DNA of 64,000 nt, taken from NCBI GenBank assembly GCA_903813345.2, contig CAIIXF020000008.1, positions 18,708,822-18,772,821 of the forward strand. The letters run 5' to 3'. The DNA is from Owenia fusiformis. Taxonomy: Eukaryota; Annelida; Polychaeta; Sabellida; Oweniidae. Shown piece by piece: positions 1 through 29,900 of this stretch. The position numbers and the translations under genes were made by a program. How positions within the stretch are numbered: the stretch's first letter is position 1; every line of letters starts with the position of its first letter. A model generated the notes under the pieces. It saw only the letters and a program-made list of their open reading frames with translations. It did not search any database and was not told where the DNA came from.

Positions 1-3000
1 ACTTTTCAAAGAACAACTAAGCCCCAAAAGATGACCACATCCTTTTATTGAATTATGATTTATTTGTACGAGATTTTCATGTTTTGTCACATTTTGTTAA
101 ATTTCACTGCACTGGTAATGTGGTAACACTGGTAGTGTGATACTTTTGCATTGAGTATCAGACCCCCACCCCCCCCCCCCCCCCCCTATTTATTTTCCTC
201 CACCATAGGAGGACTGTGTGACTGTGTGTTGTTACAAGGGCTAGAAGCAAGACTATTAGAAGTGTGATAAGTACAGGCCTGGCGCCAGCTTGTGCTAAGA
301 GGGGTTCAGAATTTTTCCCAGGGGTTTCTTTCTCTTGCCCCCCCCCACAACCCCCCCCCCCCCCACTCCCCCTGGTGTGATAGTTAGACAGAGGCCTTCA
401 TAGGAGAGAGAAAAGCTTCTTGGACTGATATCTAACCTCAGATTGGGAAGGTGAGAGCATTTGTTCAAAGTTAGCAGATGGGCATATGTCACTATGACCC
501 TTGTGGTCTATGAACATGTGTTTATCACAATCCACAGTATGAGCACTAGATAGAATAACATATTCTCAGTATTGCTATCATATGATGAAGCAGGAGCACA
601 GGATGATTGTGATATTGAATTCTAAGCTGTGAAATCAAAGTATTGAGAAATGTTGGAAAAGGCAGGGTATGATCCATGTTCAATGTATAATTTTCTTCCT
701 CCTTCCTCATCTTGAGAACCCATTTTCTTCCTTCTCTGATAGGAAAAGATGGCCAGACCCGAATTAAGTTTTGCCAATATGCGACAGAAGCTAGGAAGTT
801 GACTTGGAATTGATACTAAAATAATGTTCACTTGCTTCAAGCCAATGTAGGGCGTTGTAAGGATCAATCAATATTCATACCAAATAGACCCCTCACAAGT
901 TTAAGACAATTATGTAAGAACTGAAGGGGGCAAAGAGGTGGAATTATTGCATAAATACCATGTGTCAGGATTACCATACCATTCAAATAAAAGGCTTGTT
1001 CATGCTTAAAACATCATTTTTGCTTATTTAACACAACTTCTCACTACAATCTTTTCTTGCTCAAAAACATGTTTTTAGACTTTGGGAATTCCATGTCTGT
1101 TTTGTTATTCCTCTCTCGCTCCCTTCTGTTTTCCTCAATCATGATTGCCTATATGGTTGCCATGACATTTTATGGTTACCATGACATTTTATTCATGATT
1201 GGTTCAGCTGGGATTAAAGCAATTCTCAAATTATCAGATCAGCAAGAAGTGTCTATTCTATATTTATCATGCCCAGATATTTACATTATGTATTCTCCAT
1301 GCTAATATGAAAGTATATTTTGTATTGGAAATGTATGAGGAAATTGATGTTCAATATCACTGTTTCAGATCACAGCTTTCTATGAGTACTTTTATAAGTG
1401 AGAGATGGTCTTGGTATCAGAATGGTTCAATATTCGTTGATTCATTATAGTCTTCTTTGTAACTTGGAATTCATACATACATATTTGTTCTCTGCTGTTC
1501 TGTAGCTTGATTGTAAAACCTTTGGCCAAAAATTTCGAATACCAAAAAACTTCAATAAATAATATTTGATCTTGTCCATTGTGGGGTCCGGAGTGCCTGT
1601 ACATCTGTATGAAGCCCTTTGAATGAATGGGGTCTTGGTATCTCTTGGAATACTATCTAGCATTAGATAAAGAGGGATTTTGATAAAATGAATGGATCTT
1701 GACTGCTCAAATACTGTGTGAATAACTCATGGTGGAAAATGACATTACAGGCATCAGATGCAGTTTTTTGAGTACTTTTTATGTGATTTTGGGCTAAAGT
1801 TATCAAATGAAATGTTGAATTTTTTGAAAAGTGAATCCCCTTAGCAAAAGCTAGCTACTAGCCTGATTTAGTGATGGTGATTACTATCTCGGTTTATAGA
1901 TATTCTCTATTGAAGATAGATTTGTTTGACAAGACCTATTGAAAAAAGGAGATAATTTGAGCACCTAGACATCGAACTATTTCACTAACCACAAAAATAT
2001 CTGTCTGCTGAGATATTGATCGTTCACTATAGAGCATGCTGCTCCGAAATTATTTTCTCGTTTTTAAATGTGTTAGGATATTGGGAAGACGTTTGCCTTT
2101 TGTGTTGCTCAGAATATTGTGGTTCAATTTTGTTAAGAGTTGTGAGGATTTTATTAATTAGAATGAGGGGTTTTGTCAAAATTGTTCATATGTTGCAATT
2201 CATTGTGGTTTCAGGTATATTGGAAAGTGATACTGTAATATTGGAAAGTTGCAGTTTGCACTCACTTTTTTTAGATTGAAATCAGTGGAGTAATGTCATC
2301 CATTTTATGGTTGGGTATTATATACTCGTATAATATTGGAATATTGATATAAAGCAGGGTATACAAATAAGACTGTCAACCTTATGAGAGGTCAACAAAT
2401 ATATTCTTGTAAATTTTGCTGATATAAGCACATTTTCAATCAATACTAAGAGATTATGTTTGATATTATCCCTTGGGTGTGAATGATTCAGGTCTCCCTC
2501 TTTTACTGATCTGTCTGCGTCAGAAACACTGGTTGGAAACTCAGACCCTCATTTTCTTTATGGGGCATTCTGTTTTAATGATACATTTTGAGATTTTATG
2601 ATTTCAATTTCACAACCTAACATAAAGAATTTGAAAAGATGTAGATGGTGTTTTTGATCAGTGTTGTTGATTTGGGCTACAAAATATGAACTAATTAAAC
2701 AGTGTATTCAAAAATCAAAAATGAAAGGCACTCAGTGCATGAGTAGGCCTGAATACAGGGTACTTATAAATTCAGAATTTCTGACATGTTTATAATATGT
2801 AAAACATTTTCAAAATTGTTTTAAGTGTCAGACAGATACGTGTGTATAAAAATATGCATTCCTGTATGTATCAAGTTAAAAGGTATACCAGTTCATCAAT
2901 TTGAACAAGTACATGATCAGTTATAACTGGATTTATTTTCTCAAAACATTTTCCTCTCTGTAGAAAATTGAGATCATTTCTATGTCGAGAGTCATCCAAT

Positions 3001-6000
3001 TAATTAGCGCCAATAATGGGATAGAAGAAATCATTAAGGATTTCTGATACAGCAACCTCCCTACTTGTGTTTTGGGAAGTGCTCCTCGCAAAATGTTTCA
3101 CGCTAGTTATTTTTTAAAACTTTAAAAAAGTAAGGAATGAGAGAAATAAGCAAGAAATAATCTCAATTAACGTGAAATATATAGTATAAATTATGCGGAT
3201 ATCTCCAAAATCCGAACAGGTTAATCATATTTAGATAGAAAATGTATGAAAAGATCTGAACTGAATACGATTTCCAGACTGGGAATGGCTGAATAACAAC
3301 CAGTGAATGTTCATATGTCTGAAAAGATCAGAGAGACGGGTACATGTTTAGAAATTCAGAAATCAACAAAGATTTCCTTATGCTATGTCTAATCAGTTAG
3401 GTACACATAGAGATTAATGCTTCACACTTCTTGATAGTTACTTATCTAAGCTGTTGACTGGGAATAGAGGTCTGGACATCCAGCAAGACACAATCTCAAT
3501 CTGACCACAGGCTAAGTACTCATCACTGCCATACTGTACATTCCAAGCAAGATTTAGAGGAACTTGAAATTGGAAAAGAGGAAGATAGATTATGAACTGG
3601 GAAGTATAGGATTAGGTTAATTCTAAAAAATTGGCAGGGATACCTAAGACGTATCTAAATGCATATAATGAACATATGTTTACACTAAAGGAGGGATTTG
3701 ATTCATACATTTTATTAGTCTTATATTAAGGACATATAGGCTGCATTGAAAATACTTTTAAAAAGATAAGAGATATAAATAGAAGAAAAAAGCACAGCAT
3801 TGAAAAAATACTTAACGATAGAAATAAGAGTATACAAAAAAGTGAATTAATATGACTGAGGTAGCTGAAACATATATGGAGTTGGGAGTCCCTGGGGGGC
3901 CACATGCGGGGACCCAAGGGGGTCAAACAGAGGATGACGAAGGCATATACTCAACAGCACACAGGTAATATTTTGGTCTAATCAAATCCTTCATCAAATA
4001 ATTTATAGGAGGGTGATAGATAAAGACTTTGCTAGACTAATTTATATAAATCCACATTATTAAGAAATAAACAATTTCAAATTGACAAAGTATTTCATTG
4101 ATTTATAGTTGCTTTGTGTGAGTTATGCTCGATTTCGTATGAGTTAGGCTTACTTTAATGTGAACTATGCTTGCTTCATTGTAATTGATATAGGATTCCC
4201 TTTTCCCATCTCCAGAATGGTTGATATTAAAAAGAAAACATTATGAAAAAATGCTGAAGCACAATAAAAACAGTAGATTATATCATCAACATGATATTTC
4301 ATATGAATTGAGCAGAAGTTTTATGTTCCTCTGTGACCCTGCTTAGGAGGGCCTTATATCAATGATCCAGTATTCCAAATATGTTGAGTTGAGATGAGTT
4401 GAAGTACTAGTATTCAGACATAATAAATAAGAAAACAAATTAACATCTAACCTTCTGATTCAGTGCAATACTTCACTAGGATGGTTCTAAGTACACATTC
4501 ATTCATTATATTCTGGTATGAAAAATACAGTGAAACCCGTCTTCGACAAACTCCATTTCTGGACTCTGCGCTAGCCTTTGCTTTGGCATATTTAGTCATT
4601 CTGAAACATAAGAATGAAGACGATATGGTTTTCATTGTAATGTTCATATTGATTCTTTGGATTGAATAAATACTTGAATGAATCACCATGCTATCAAGGA
4701 TGTTGTACATTAATCCATGAAAATGTATACAGGGTATCAAATAAGTCCCATTTCAAAATATGTGGTACCAAGTGTGATATATCATTGGAAATATCATTTG
4801 TTGATTGGCATATATCTGATACGACCTCCCCCCTTAATATACCTTAGTACAATGCTTGGGTTAAAGTAGATCAACTTGATAAAAGACTCGATATAACAAT
4901 TTCTCTAAACCTACAAACCTTTCAACATTATATTAAGAGATTTTGAGAATTAATCAATTTTGTCATTGTAACCATTCATCCATATATAATCCCATGAGTA
5001 ACAGAAAAATGATCTATGATTTATATTTATAGATTAGTTAAATGCAGTCTAGGGGGAATAAGTGGATACTAATATATGTACATGGGTTAGCAATTAGATG
5101 TTTCTAAGGCTCATATGGGACCTATTTCACAAGAAGTAGGCTATAATAGCATACTATTAGCATATCTTGATATAAGAATAAGTTTTATGAATCCCTGATG
5201 TTTCTGAATCACATCAAGAATGTGCAACATATTTTCCTTAATCTCTGTTTTTACAATTTGATTGAAGGAAGAGGATTATAGAAACAGTTATTTTCCCACA
5301 TTGAATCTACCACATGGCTGTCAGTACCACATTGCTGCCAGTACCACATGACTGTCAAACTGATGTTACACCCATTTGGGAATTTGAAAGGGGGTGGCCT
5401 CACAAACTGCATGATTTGGAAAGAATATTTGGTTCACTTGAATTGTCTAAACCCCTCTGGCCTCTCCCTGGCTATGGGCCTGGAGAGGTTAGGGCTAGCA
5501 TTAATCCATGCTGGCTTTATACCATACTAAGCACTCATTGCCTATCTTCAGCAAGTCAAGATGGCTTTAAATCAGGGGATGCCAACCTGACCTTCCACGA
5601 AATAAAAACTAAGTAAATCGGTTTAAAACAGGTCAATGCTTGTTGAAGCAAGATGAGAGAATGCAAGTCATACCTGTTAAGTGATTATATTCCTTTGAAA
5701 GTGTCAGAGATATCTATTTACTTACATTCTGTATCTCTTATGTATTTCTTTTGTACAATGTTAACTTGTCTTTGGAATTTCAAAAATGGTTTGGTGTGTT
5801 TGACAAGGTGTTGGTATGTCTTCAAAGAGATACTCTAACTTAGCATTTATTGTTACATGTAATCAATGTCAGAAAATGAACTTTATAACTAATAGTGATA
5901 GGAGGACAGGAGCAAAATCCTTGTTTATTTCCGTACAGTATGATATACTGTAAACCTGATTTGAAAGGACAGTTTGACATAGTTGTTATGGCAACAGTAA

Positions 6001-7235
6001 AATCTGATTTTTTGAACACCTCTCTAGACTGAACACCTCTCAGAGTGAACACTTTTTCTTGGTTCCAATTTTGTTATCACTCATTTATTCAGATATTAAG
6101 AAACCTTGAAATGTGACCACCAAATAGCATTACTTCTGGGACAACCCTCGTACTTTTGACAGTCTCAGTAGTGTTTGGATTAGATGGTTTTACTATTCTG
6201 TATTGTGACATCACATGACCCTACCAAGGCAACCAAAAACAACAGGCCAGCAATAATTGATTATAGATTAGATTAACTGACTCATGTAGCTTTAATAACA
6301 GGAACTTCTGACCTGAATCAACAAATAATATTCCCCTAATCCCCTATTTCTTCCTGGCCTCATCGCTGAACTTAGAAATCCTGAAGTCAAGAAATAACTT
6401 TCCTCATAACTCACATCTTGATAAACTTTGTCATCTGACTACTTTAAAACATTTCGAAATTGGGACTCCAAATTCCCTCCCCCTTGATTTCCAGATAAGA
6501 TTTCCTGGTAAGAGAACATAGAATTCCAAACTTTCTGTTATGATCCCCAGAATATAAGATCAGAACTAGGCGACATACACTCACTAAAGAAATCTCTACA
6601 TATATCCAACATGTATGCCTCAAACAATAAGCTATAAGACCACTGCCTGGATATACTGGAACAACTGTATAGGTATCAGGTTATAATTTTATGACCTTTT
6701 AGTCTTTTCTTGAATGAAAACAGGTTCATGCTATAATATGTGAAGCACACCCAAATGACAAAACAAAAGTACTTTTGTCTTAGAAACACTGCCTGGGATT
6801 ATAATCAATGATGACAGCTAAAAAATGTTAAAAAACAAAATAGGAAAATATTGTGAAGTGTTTATGTGACAAATACATGTAGAATGTCTGAATGTTGCTA
6901 TCATTCTTGACCTAATGTCTTGTACGAACGTTAATTTCAGATTAATGTCAGGAAATTCTTTGGTTCTGGCTGTATTTAATTAATCAACAAAATCATGATG
7001 TCCTTCAGAGTTCCTTATCAAGCTCCCAATGGAGCAAGCAAAGCTGATGTGTGTGTCATGTCACATTTTTCTGACTCCTACAGTTTTATTTTTAATTAAG
7101 AAAATAGACAATGGAGAATAAGACCAGAGATGCATTGTTCGATGAATTATATTCTCGCTCGATATCAAGATTTCACTTTTAATTGTTACTTAAAAATCCC
7201 TCACCTGTATATCAAACATCACTTTAGTTACCCTG

Positions 7236-7264
7236 CCCCCTCCCCCCCCCCCCCCCCCCTCCCC
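7236..7264. repeat. Poly-C tract
   Basis: An almost pure run of cytosines interrupted by single T residues. Similar tracts occur at 163-186 and 338-364. Such runs are prone to length polymorphism and sequencing error. Confidence 0.9.
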
Positions 7265-9727
7265 ATTGAAAACCTCCTTATCTCTGGCATTTTCATCCGA
7301 GTGTGTTATTTTGACATGCCCTCTATGTTCCTCTGGGATTAGATGAGATAATCTGTGATAACTTTATTGATTCAACATGAACCTGGTCTTTGAAGTATTT
7401 CCCTGTGAGTCACAATGGCTTTGAGGCAGTATTTAAAAAACACTAACATAGAAGATCAAATAACGAACTTGTGTATCAACTGATAAATAATCTTATCATA
7501 ATTCCACAAATCTGCTGCAATTTATAAAGAAATTATGTTCAAACTGCAAAAGATTTGACAAATACATATTGGTAAACCAAAAATATTCTGATTGGCAGTT
7601 GTTCATATTTAGGGGGGTTTTAATATGTGAGTCAATGGGTAATGGGAGATAATAAAATTGGGACCGAGAACACGTCTAACCATCAATGACGTTCAGTGAC
7701 AAAATATACAATTGTACAAAAAAGTGTTCAGATTGGCAGGTGTTCACAGTTCCAAGATTTTTATAAGTATAATTCCCAATAGATTCCTCTCTTATTAATC
7801 ATAATTGTACTTTATGTAATGTATACCCAAAAGTTCAAATTATTTATGGAATTTCTGAGATAACATCTAATTTCAGAAGTAAATCAATTCAATGCTTTTT
7901 ACTGGTGGAAGATAAATGTCACAAAAAGTATTAGAACTCATCCCGAAATTGCTCCCTGGTGAATTTTACTCAAAAATGAGATGCGATAAAAAGATGAGCT
8001 ACAGAATATAATAGGAAGAAATTATGAGAATTTATATTTATCAGCACGATGTCAACATTCTAAATTATTTAGAATTGCTGGAAAGTAAAACCGTTGTTAA
8101 TTAACTTTTAAGTTATCATTTTGGAAAGGCATTTATTGGGAAGCTTTATAAGACAGGTTTATAACTACATTAGAATGATTCACAATTATAATAAGAGTGT
8201 AGTTTCCCCTTACAAGTATAAAACATTTGTGTCTTGAAGTTGACATTGAATAACATGAACACATCAAAAAATTTATGATCTAAACATTTAATCCTCTGGC
8301 ATCCCTCTGAGGCACAGACTTGTCAATATTTTATACATTTCAATTTTATTGTGATTACAAATGTTGTGTCTTGTTACATAGAAAGGAAGAAGCCCATGCA
8401 TTAAAAATCCATCTTCTCATATAAATTCTTGATTTTGTCTTTCTGGTATCTAAATAAAAAATCTGATTTTCTAGGAAATCTTTAGAGTTCCTAATGTACA
8501 CTTAATGCCTGGTTATTTTATTCATCGCTAATTCTGCCTTTTTCAGTAATAACCTTAATTGTTCTAACATTTTATTGTCGGAAAGATAAGTGATTCAGAG
8601 ATAGGACACCTCCGCAGAATGGAGAATATTGATTTGTCAAAAGCAAGGCTGCTTCTCTATTTTCTAGCAGAATAATCTGAATCATATCTCATTTGGTCTC
8701 CTATGTACTGAGATCTTAAACAGTCATGCATGACTGGTCAGTTGAAGATAAATATATCACAGAATAGGAAAACATGTAAGCCTTTGATGGACTAGGATAT
8801 TAGAACTGGTCATAATTAAAAGATGAAATTATTGTAAAATGAAATTAATGTAAAATCTTCATCAGCTCAATTTTTGAATGAGTGGTCCAGTTGAATCACA
8901 AAGCAGACAATGACGCAACATCTGTAGGAGTTTACAGCTGTAGGATTTGACATAAAAACAGCTGTTGGATTTTACATTAAATCAAAACAGCTGTTGAACT
9001 TAACATACTATAGAGTGTAATTAATTTACATAATTTAAAATCAAATTCTATTTAAAATATTGATGGATTAAGAATGACAGCATCTGGACCTTGTAGCTGG
9101 GTATCAAGTCTTGTATCCGTAACTATGGGAACAATCAAAGATTCAGCTCATATTTTATGGTAAGAGAAGTAGGACTTTATCTCATCTTTATGGACCTATG
9201 ACAGCTCACTCATTTATTTTTATTACCATTTCATTTTTTATATGTATCTGCTTTCTGCAGTTTATTAATGGTGTCTTTTCAGTAGTAATGTTTTTTTGAG
9301 CTCTATCTAGTTATTTTTTCTACTAGCCTTTTGCCTTTTGATATTTGTGAAAATTTGTCCTTATCTCATTTGATCATCCAGGTATGTTGATATTTGCCTT
9401 GTTTGGTCTGGAGGATGTCCTGATAGACCCCCATACCATGTTGACCTCTTATCTGGATAGAAATCCCCAAATGTGATTGGTCAAAAGAGGTCATGTGACA
9501 TATCAAAGGATATGTGGGATCTGGTCTGTCTTGAATGATTATATATCTGTTGGTTGAAACACTAGCCAGATAACAATTTTGGGTTTGAAGAGTTGAGAAA
9601 GTGTTTACATTTTGCTACCTTTAATAAACAGCATCTGGTCTATGACTGCCAACAACATATGTATGCTTGGTTACCCCACATTCCAGGACAGAACTTGCTG
9701 TGTCAGTTAGGGAGTACTATGTGGTAT

Positions 9728-10450
9728 AAACACTGCAGTATAATGCAGTACAATACAGTAATGTACAACACGGCACAGTTCCATACAGTATGCAAGGCTT
9801 GCATTAACGGCGTCCCGTACATGTTAAGGACTCAAAAATAATTTGGAGGACGCAAAAATTGAAAATATTTCCGTTTTTTGGACGCAAATTTTTTTTAGGT
9901 CAATACTACAATGTGTTTACAACGATACATAACAAAAACAAATAACTATGATCCCTCACCTTTATTTGAATCGTAAATACATAAAATAAGGCTCAACATG
10001 TTGAATATTTACAAATAATCATGATTCTCTCGAATTTTTTCGACTTTGTTTATTTTTAGATTTGAAACCATGACACCCCACAGTTTTTCCTATTAAGAAA
10101 CAAATATTAGGTTATTCATGAAATAAAATGTATTCATTGCGAATGAACGAACATGCATTTATTCAGTCCGTACTTAACGTTTACTTCCATTTTAAAAATC
10201 GCGGCAAGAAATCAATAACTGAAAGGTGTTTTGGTAAAAAATGCTTTTAAAATAAAGTTATACTTCAAAACAGGCTAGAAATAGGGGACACACTTTTTTT
10301 TTAAAGGACACACTTTTAAAAAAAAATTGCGTCCTTGGGACTCACAAATTTTCTAACCTAATGCAAGCGCTGAGTATGGTACAGTACAGTATGTTACAGT
10401 TCAGTACAGTGCAGTGCAGTGCAGTACAGTACAGTATAATACAACACAAT
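9728..10450. repeat. ACAGT-type microsatellite split by an insertion
   Basis: Degenerate repeats of TACAGTA/CAGTACAG occur at about 9728-9792 and again at about 10378-10450. The two halves are separated by the 580-bp element at 9793-10372, so the microsatellite looks like one tract into which that element inserted. Confidence 0.75.
9793..10372. mobile_element. 580-bp MITE with GCTTGCATTA terminal inverted repeats
   Basis: The left end reads CAAGGCTTGCATTA. The right end, read in reverse complement, gives CAGCGCTTGCATTA, so ten inner bases match exactly. Both termini carry GGACGCAA-type subterminal motifs (near 9850 and, inverted, near 10327). The hexamer AGTATG flanks both sides and may be a target duplication, but the flank is itself ACAGTATG-like repeat, so this is weak. 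No ORF encodes a transposase. The superfamily is not assigned. Confidence 0.6.
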
Positions 10451-11197
10451 ATGCACAAAACATGCAGTAACATAATATTTTATCCTGATCAGAAATAGAA
10501 GTTGATTTCAATGATCATGTCAAGGAAAGCATCATAAGATAGATCATGCCTATATAAGAAGTAGATAATTGATAAAATATAATATTATGTTTCTAATTTG
10601 AGGCAGTTCTACACTTTCTAGTTGAGCCCAGTTGAAATATGTGAGAGAATACAAAAATCTGGACGCCATCTATTGATGGCCCCCTCCATCATCATGTCTC
10701 ATTTATTCGTCATAATTCTTTTTTGAGGCAGAAAAACATTAGACAGTTCCTCTGAGAGTTTCTAATCATTTTTCAACAGACAACTCAGTTTTTGGTTAAC
10801 GACCATTGTTAATTATATTTTCTTCTATTTCATAGTTGGTTGTAATTAACCTTACCCGCGTGCCTGATTGTAAAATATCGTGGCATGTTTTTCTTATTTT
10901 TCTCATGTTGTTAAATTACATGTATTTATGTTTATTTAACAACTTAGAAAACATTGAAATGTTATTGAAGTTATTTGAGGAGTTTTTTGTAGATATATGT
11001 TTTTATTACACTAAGATTAGGAAATTGAAGAATAAACATTAGTTGTAAGGGGAAATAGCTAAAAAATAAAATGTAATTTTCAGCAAGTTTTTTATTGAGT
11101 TAAGGCTTTGTGCATTAGTTATATCATGTTATATTAATAGTTAGCATGAAACGGTCCAACTTTGGATGAAACAACATAGATCCTTTGCCAAATATAA

Positions 11198-26905
<15,708 letters not shown>

Positions 26906-27050
26906 TCATATGGAACAAGCGGATCCTTGTATCGGGAAATACTAATACTAATTTTCTGTGTCGAGGAGTTAAATGTAATATATGCTTAGACAGTGCTGGT
27001 CACGTGGTAAGCCGTCAGCCAATCAGATTACATGACAAATCGACTAAGTC

Positions 27051-27056
27051 AATAAA
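27051..27056 (+). terminator. Candidate poly(A) signal of Ena
   Basis: AATAAA about 145 bp after the Ena stop codon, the first canonical hexamer downstream. Whether it is used, or a more distal one gives a longer 3' UTR, is not visible from sequence. Confidence 0.4.
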
Positions 27057-27129
27057 AAGTCACCAATGTGAATAGTTGCACATGAATGTCATTGACTCTT
27101 AACATTGTGATTAACAGAGCATGACATGG

Positions 27130-27167
27130 GATGACATCACATGATGACATCATACAAGATGACATCA
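27130..27167. repeat. Three exact GATGACATCA copies
   Basis: GATGACATCA occurs at 27130, 27143 and 27158, preceded by a near match. The core TGACATCA resembles a CREB/ATF half-consensus. It lies about 225 bp after the Ena stop, close to a CACGTG E-box and a CCAAT box, so it could be regulatory. It may equally be chance short repeats. Confidence 0.5.
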
Positions 27168-28046
27168 TAATGGAGTTATTACATCATAATTATTAAAATT
27201 ATAGTGGTATCTTAACAAAAAGTGAAAATGCCATGTTGGCATATTTTAACAACATGATTGCAGTGGGCACATATAGATGGAGCTAATGTTGTATGGACCA
27301 ACGTGATCGTTATCAAAGGAAAGTGCAGTTGTAGAAAACAAATGAAGCGAGTGGATAATGCAATTATTTGTTATTTAAAATAATGAATATTTAGGGTAAG
27401 AGGAGCTGGAAAAATACGAGACAACATGTGGGATATATGACGTTCACTAATTCCGAATCACACTTGCATACCATATATGGCTCTTATTTGAATCTAAATG
27501 ACTGTTTTGACTTTCATGCAAGAAAAACACCCTTCGTAAAAACTACAATATGTAAAGGTGATGGAATGTTTAATTGGAACATCTCTGTAAGCTGCCAAAT
27601 AACTAGATATAAACTAAACATTATTGTTTGGAATTTGGAATGATTCCCTGTCAGTTTAATATCATACATATGGATAAGGATATTACTTCAGATTTTCTAC
27701 TATGATATGAGTTTATAATGTAAATGTCACAAACATTTTACTAAATAGGATAATAACACAAAGAAATCCATCAGATTCAATATCATCTTATAAAAGTCAT
27801 AGATATCGCAACAAATCGAATGAAGTTTATTTTTTATATGCTTAGTTGAATTCAGTTTGGTAGCACCATAGAGATGATAGTGAATTCTGAGCATTCTGAG
27901 AATTCTCCTGCATACAAGACAGTAATAGGTTCTAGTGAATATATGTGTATGTGCCTTTTATTCAATGTTCAATATTAAAAGTACTTGTATATGTCAGTCA
28001 TCACATTGAGAAATAGTTTTAAGGTAGCTCTAGTGGAAAGTCGCTA

Positions 28047-28296
28047 GATTATTCATTGCACTTTGCCCACCTTAAGGAAGGAAATGTGAGGTTGGAGATT
28101 ATTCATTGCACTCCGCCCACCTTAAAGAAGGAAATGTGAGGTTGGAGATTATTCATTGCACTCCGCCCACCTTAAAGAAGGAAATGTGAGGTTGGAGATT
28201 ATTCATTGCACTCCGCCCACCTTAAAGAAGGAAATGTGAGGTTGGAGATTATTCATTGCACTCCACCCACCTTAATGAAGGAAATGTGAGGTTGGA
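28047..28296 (+). repeat. Five-copy, 50-bp tandem array
   Basis: Five head-to-tail 50-bp units start at 28047, 28097, 28147, 28197 and 28247. Units 2, 3 and 4 are identical; units 1 and 5 differ by a few bases (TTTGCC and GGAAGG in unit 1, CCACCC and TGAAGG in unit 5). The unit contains GCACTCCGCCCACCTTAAA. Its inverse, TTTAAGGTGGGCAGAGTGC, occurs once in LBR intron 3 near 45304, so the unit derives from a dispersed repeat. Confidence 0.95.
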
Positions 28297-28831
28297 GACA
28301 GCTGCATTCAAATAGAAATATTAAACACTGTAGATTGGTTTAATTTGGCATTTGAGCCATTTTTGGACATTGGAAACTTTTTATCGTGGCTAATTCTTGT
28401 GAATATCCCAAAAATACCATAGGATAATAATGAAATAAATTATGGATGAAGACTTGAATTAGCAATCTTCTACAAAATTTGCAAAATCTCATGTATTAAA
28501 CCAGATATTGAAATTAAAGCAATTTACAGTGACTCAGTACAGCATCTTGGGGAACCTGTCTCGATATGAGCGATGTTGTCCAATATAGTATTGTCCAGAT
28601 TACTGAAAAACTGCCAATTATTTGTTCAATCAGCCCATGTAAAATATTGGAGTTTTCGGGCTGTGGAAGCATGAGATACAATATATATAGTACTTTTGTC
28701 TTAGTTCAGAATTACACAAACACAAAACATTTGTAATGTACAGTATGTTTATACTCCAGATATCACCATAGTTACACAGTTAACTAACAGTGTATATGTA
28801 CATACATGCGTTGAGTTTTTATACAAGGCAG

Positions 28832-29021
28832 TACAGTGAAACCTGTCCATGTGAACACCATTAGTACGTACATTCTTTCAAGCAAGCATTTATTCTCCTT
28901 CTCAAATTATGTTATTTTCCTTACAATGAAACATTGCCTTGCCAGAGGACACATCTGTCTTCGTATAGGGGTTGAACACACCTGAGGAAAATGTGTGTTT
29001 ACAATATAAAGGTTTCACAGT
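28832..29021. mobile_element. MITE of the TACAGTGAAACCTG family
   Basis: Begins TACAGTGAAACCTGTCCATG with GTGAACACC just inside and ends AAAGGTTTCACAGTTA-like, the inverse of the start. Length is about 190 bp, similar to the copies at 17445-17629 and 39853-40022. Confidence 0.65.
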
Positions 29022-29799
29022 TATTGGAATGTCCATATTTGGTCATTTGGAAGTCTTGCATCAATCTCTGCACTGACCTTTGTGCATGTCTGTAAAAAGG
29101 AGGTGGTAGCACAAAGACTTGATGGAAGACTACCTGATATGTGTTTTATACAGTAAGATGCTTCACTAGTCAATGTTAGATTTGACTGAATTTTTTTCAA
29201 ACTTAATTTAGCTTGCGTCAGGTTAATGTTGGACCTTAAATGTTTCCTCCTTTCAAAATTCAGGGAGTTATTAACAGAAACTTTGTAAATTTAAGAATTC
29301 GTAAAATCCATTGTTCACTAACTGTGATGTCATTATATCCATGGTTACAACAATTTATTTACGAATTCATTACTTTACGAAGCTTCTGTTAATGACTCCC
29401 CGAATCAAAAATATTAAGTACATATTACCATGGTAATCACATTCTTTGAATGCACTTTAACTTATCAGGAATTTTTCCTGGAAACAAGTCAATCTTGATC
29501 TTGTCCTGCATTTGGAAGATGTGAATGTCATTTTAGAATTAAATATCGTCGATATTCTTGAGAGCCAATTGAATGGGAACAGCCTAAGGGTATATTTGTA
29601 GTAACTTACAACAAAGACATATTCCTGTTAAATATGTTTCTGCTCAGAGTACAGAGAAACAATCTGATATAAATGTTAATGAATTTTGTCTCTAATATAG
29701 TTCCATTGTTTATACTGGTTTATATGTCTCACTTTTATGTGTAAAATACAATGTTCAATTTTCTCTATATTGAGTAGACTAGTGAAATAAAAGTGCATG

Positions 29800-29900
29800 C
29801 ATTATGTGTAAGTAATGCATAGTTATACAATCCAATGAGAATCCTGGGGTCACATTATGTGTGAGTAATGCATGGGTATACAATCCAATGAGCATCCTGG
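29800..29900 (+). repeat. Tandem duplication of a 53-bp unit
   Basis: The block beginning CATTATGTGT and ending ATCCTGG occurs twice at 53-bp spacing (29800 and 29853) with about four substitutions, including GTAAGT versus GTGAGT. The second copy ends at 29900. Confidence 0.8.

Noticed and set aside
5314-5616. 100-codon plus-strand ORF starting MAVSTTLLPV
   Set aside because: It begins in a small CAGTACCACAT repeat, has no recognised domain and no supporting splice partners.
28047-28296. CRISPR-like array
   Set aside because: The 50-bp units are directly adjacent without variable spacers, and the DNA is animal nuclear DNA; it is a minisatellite.
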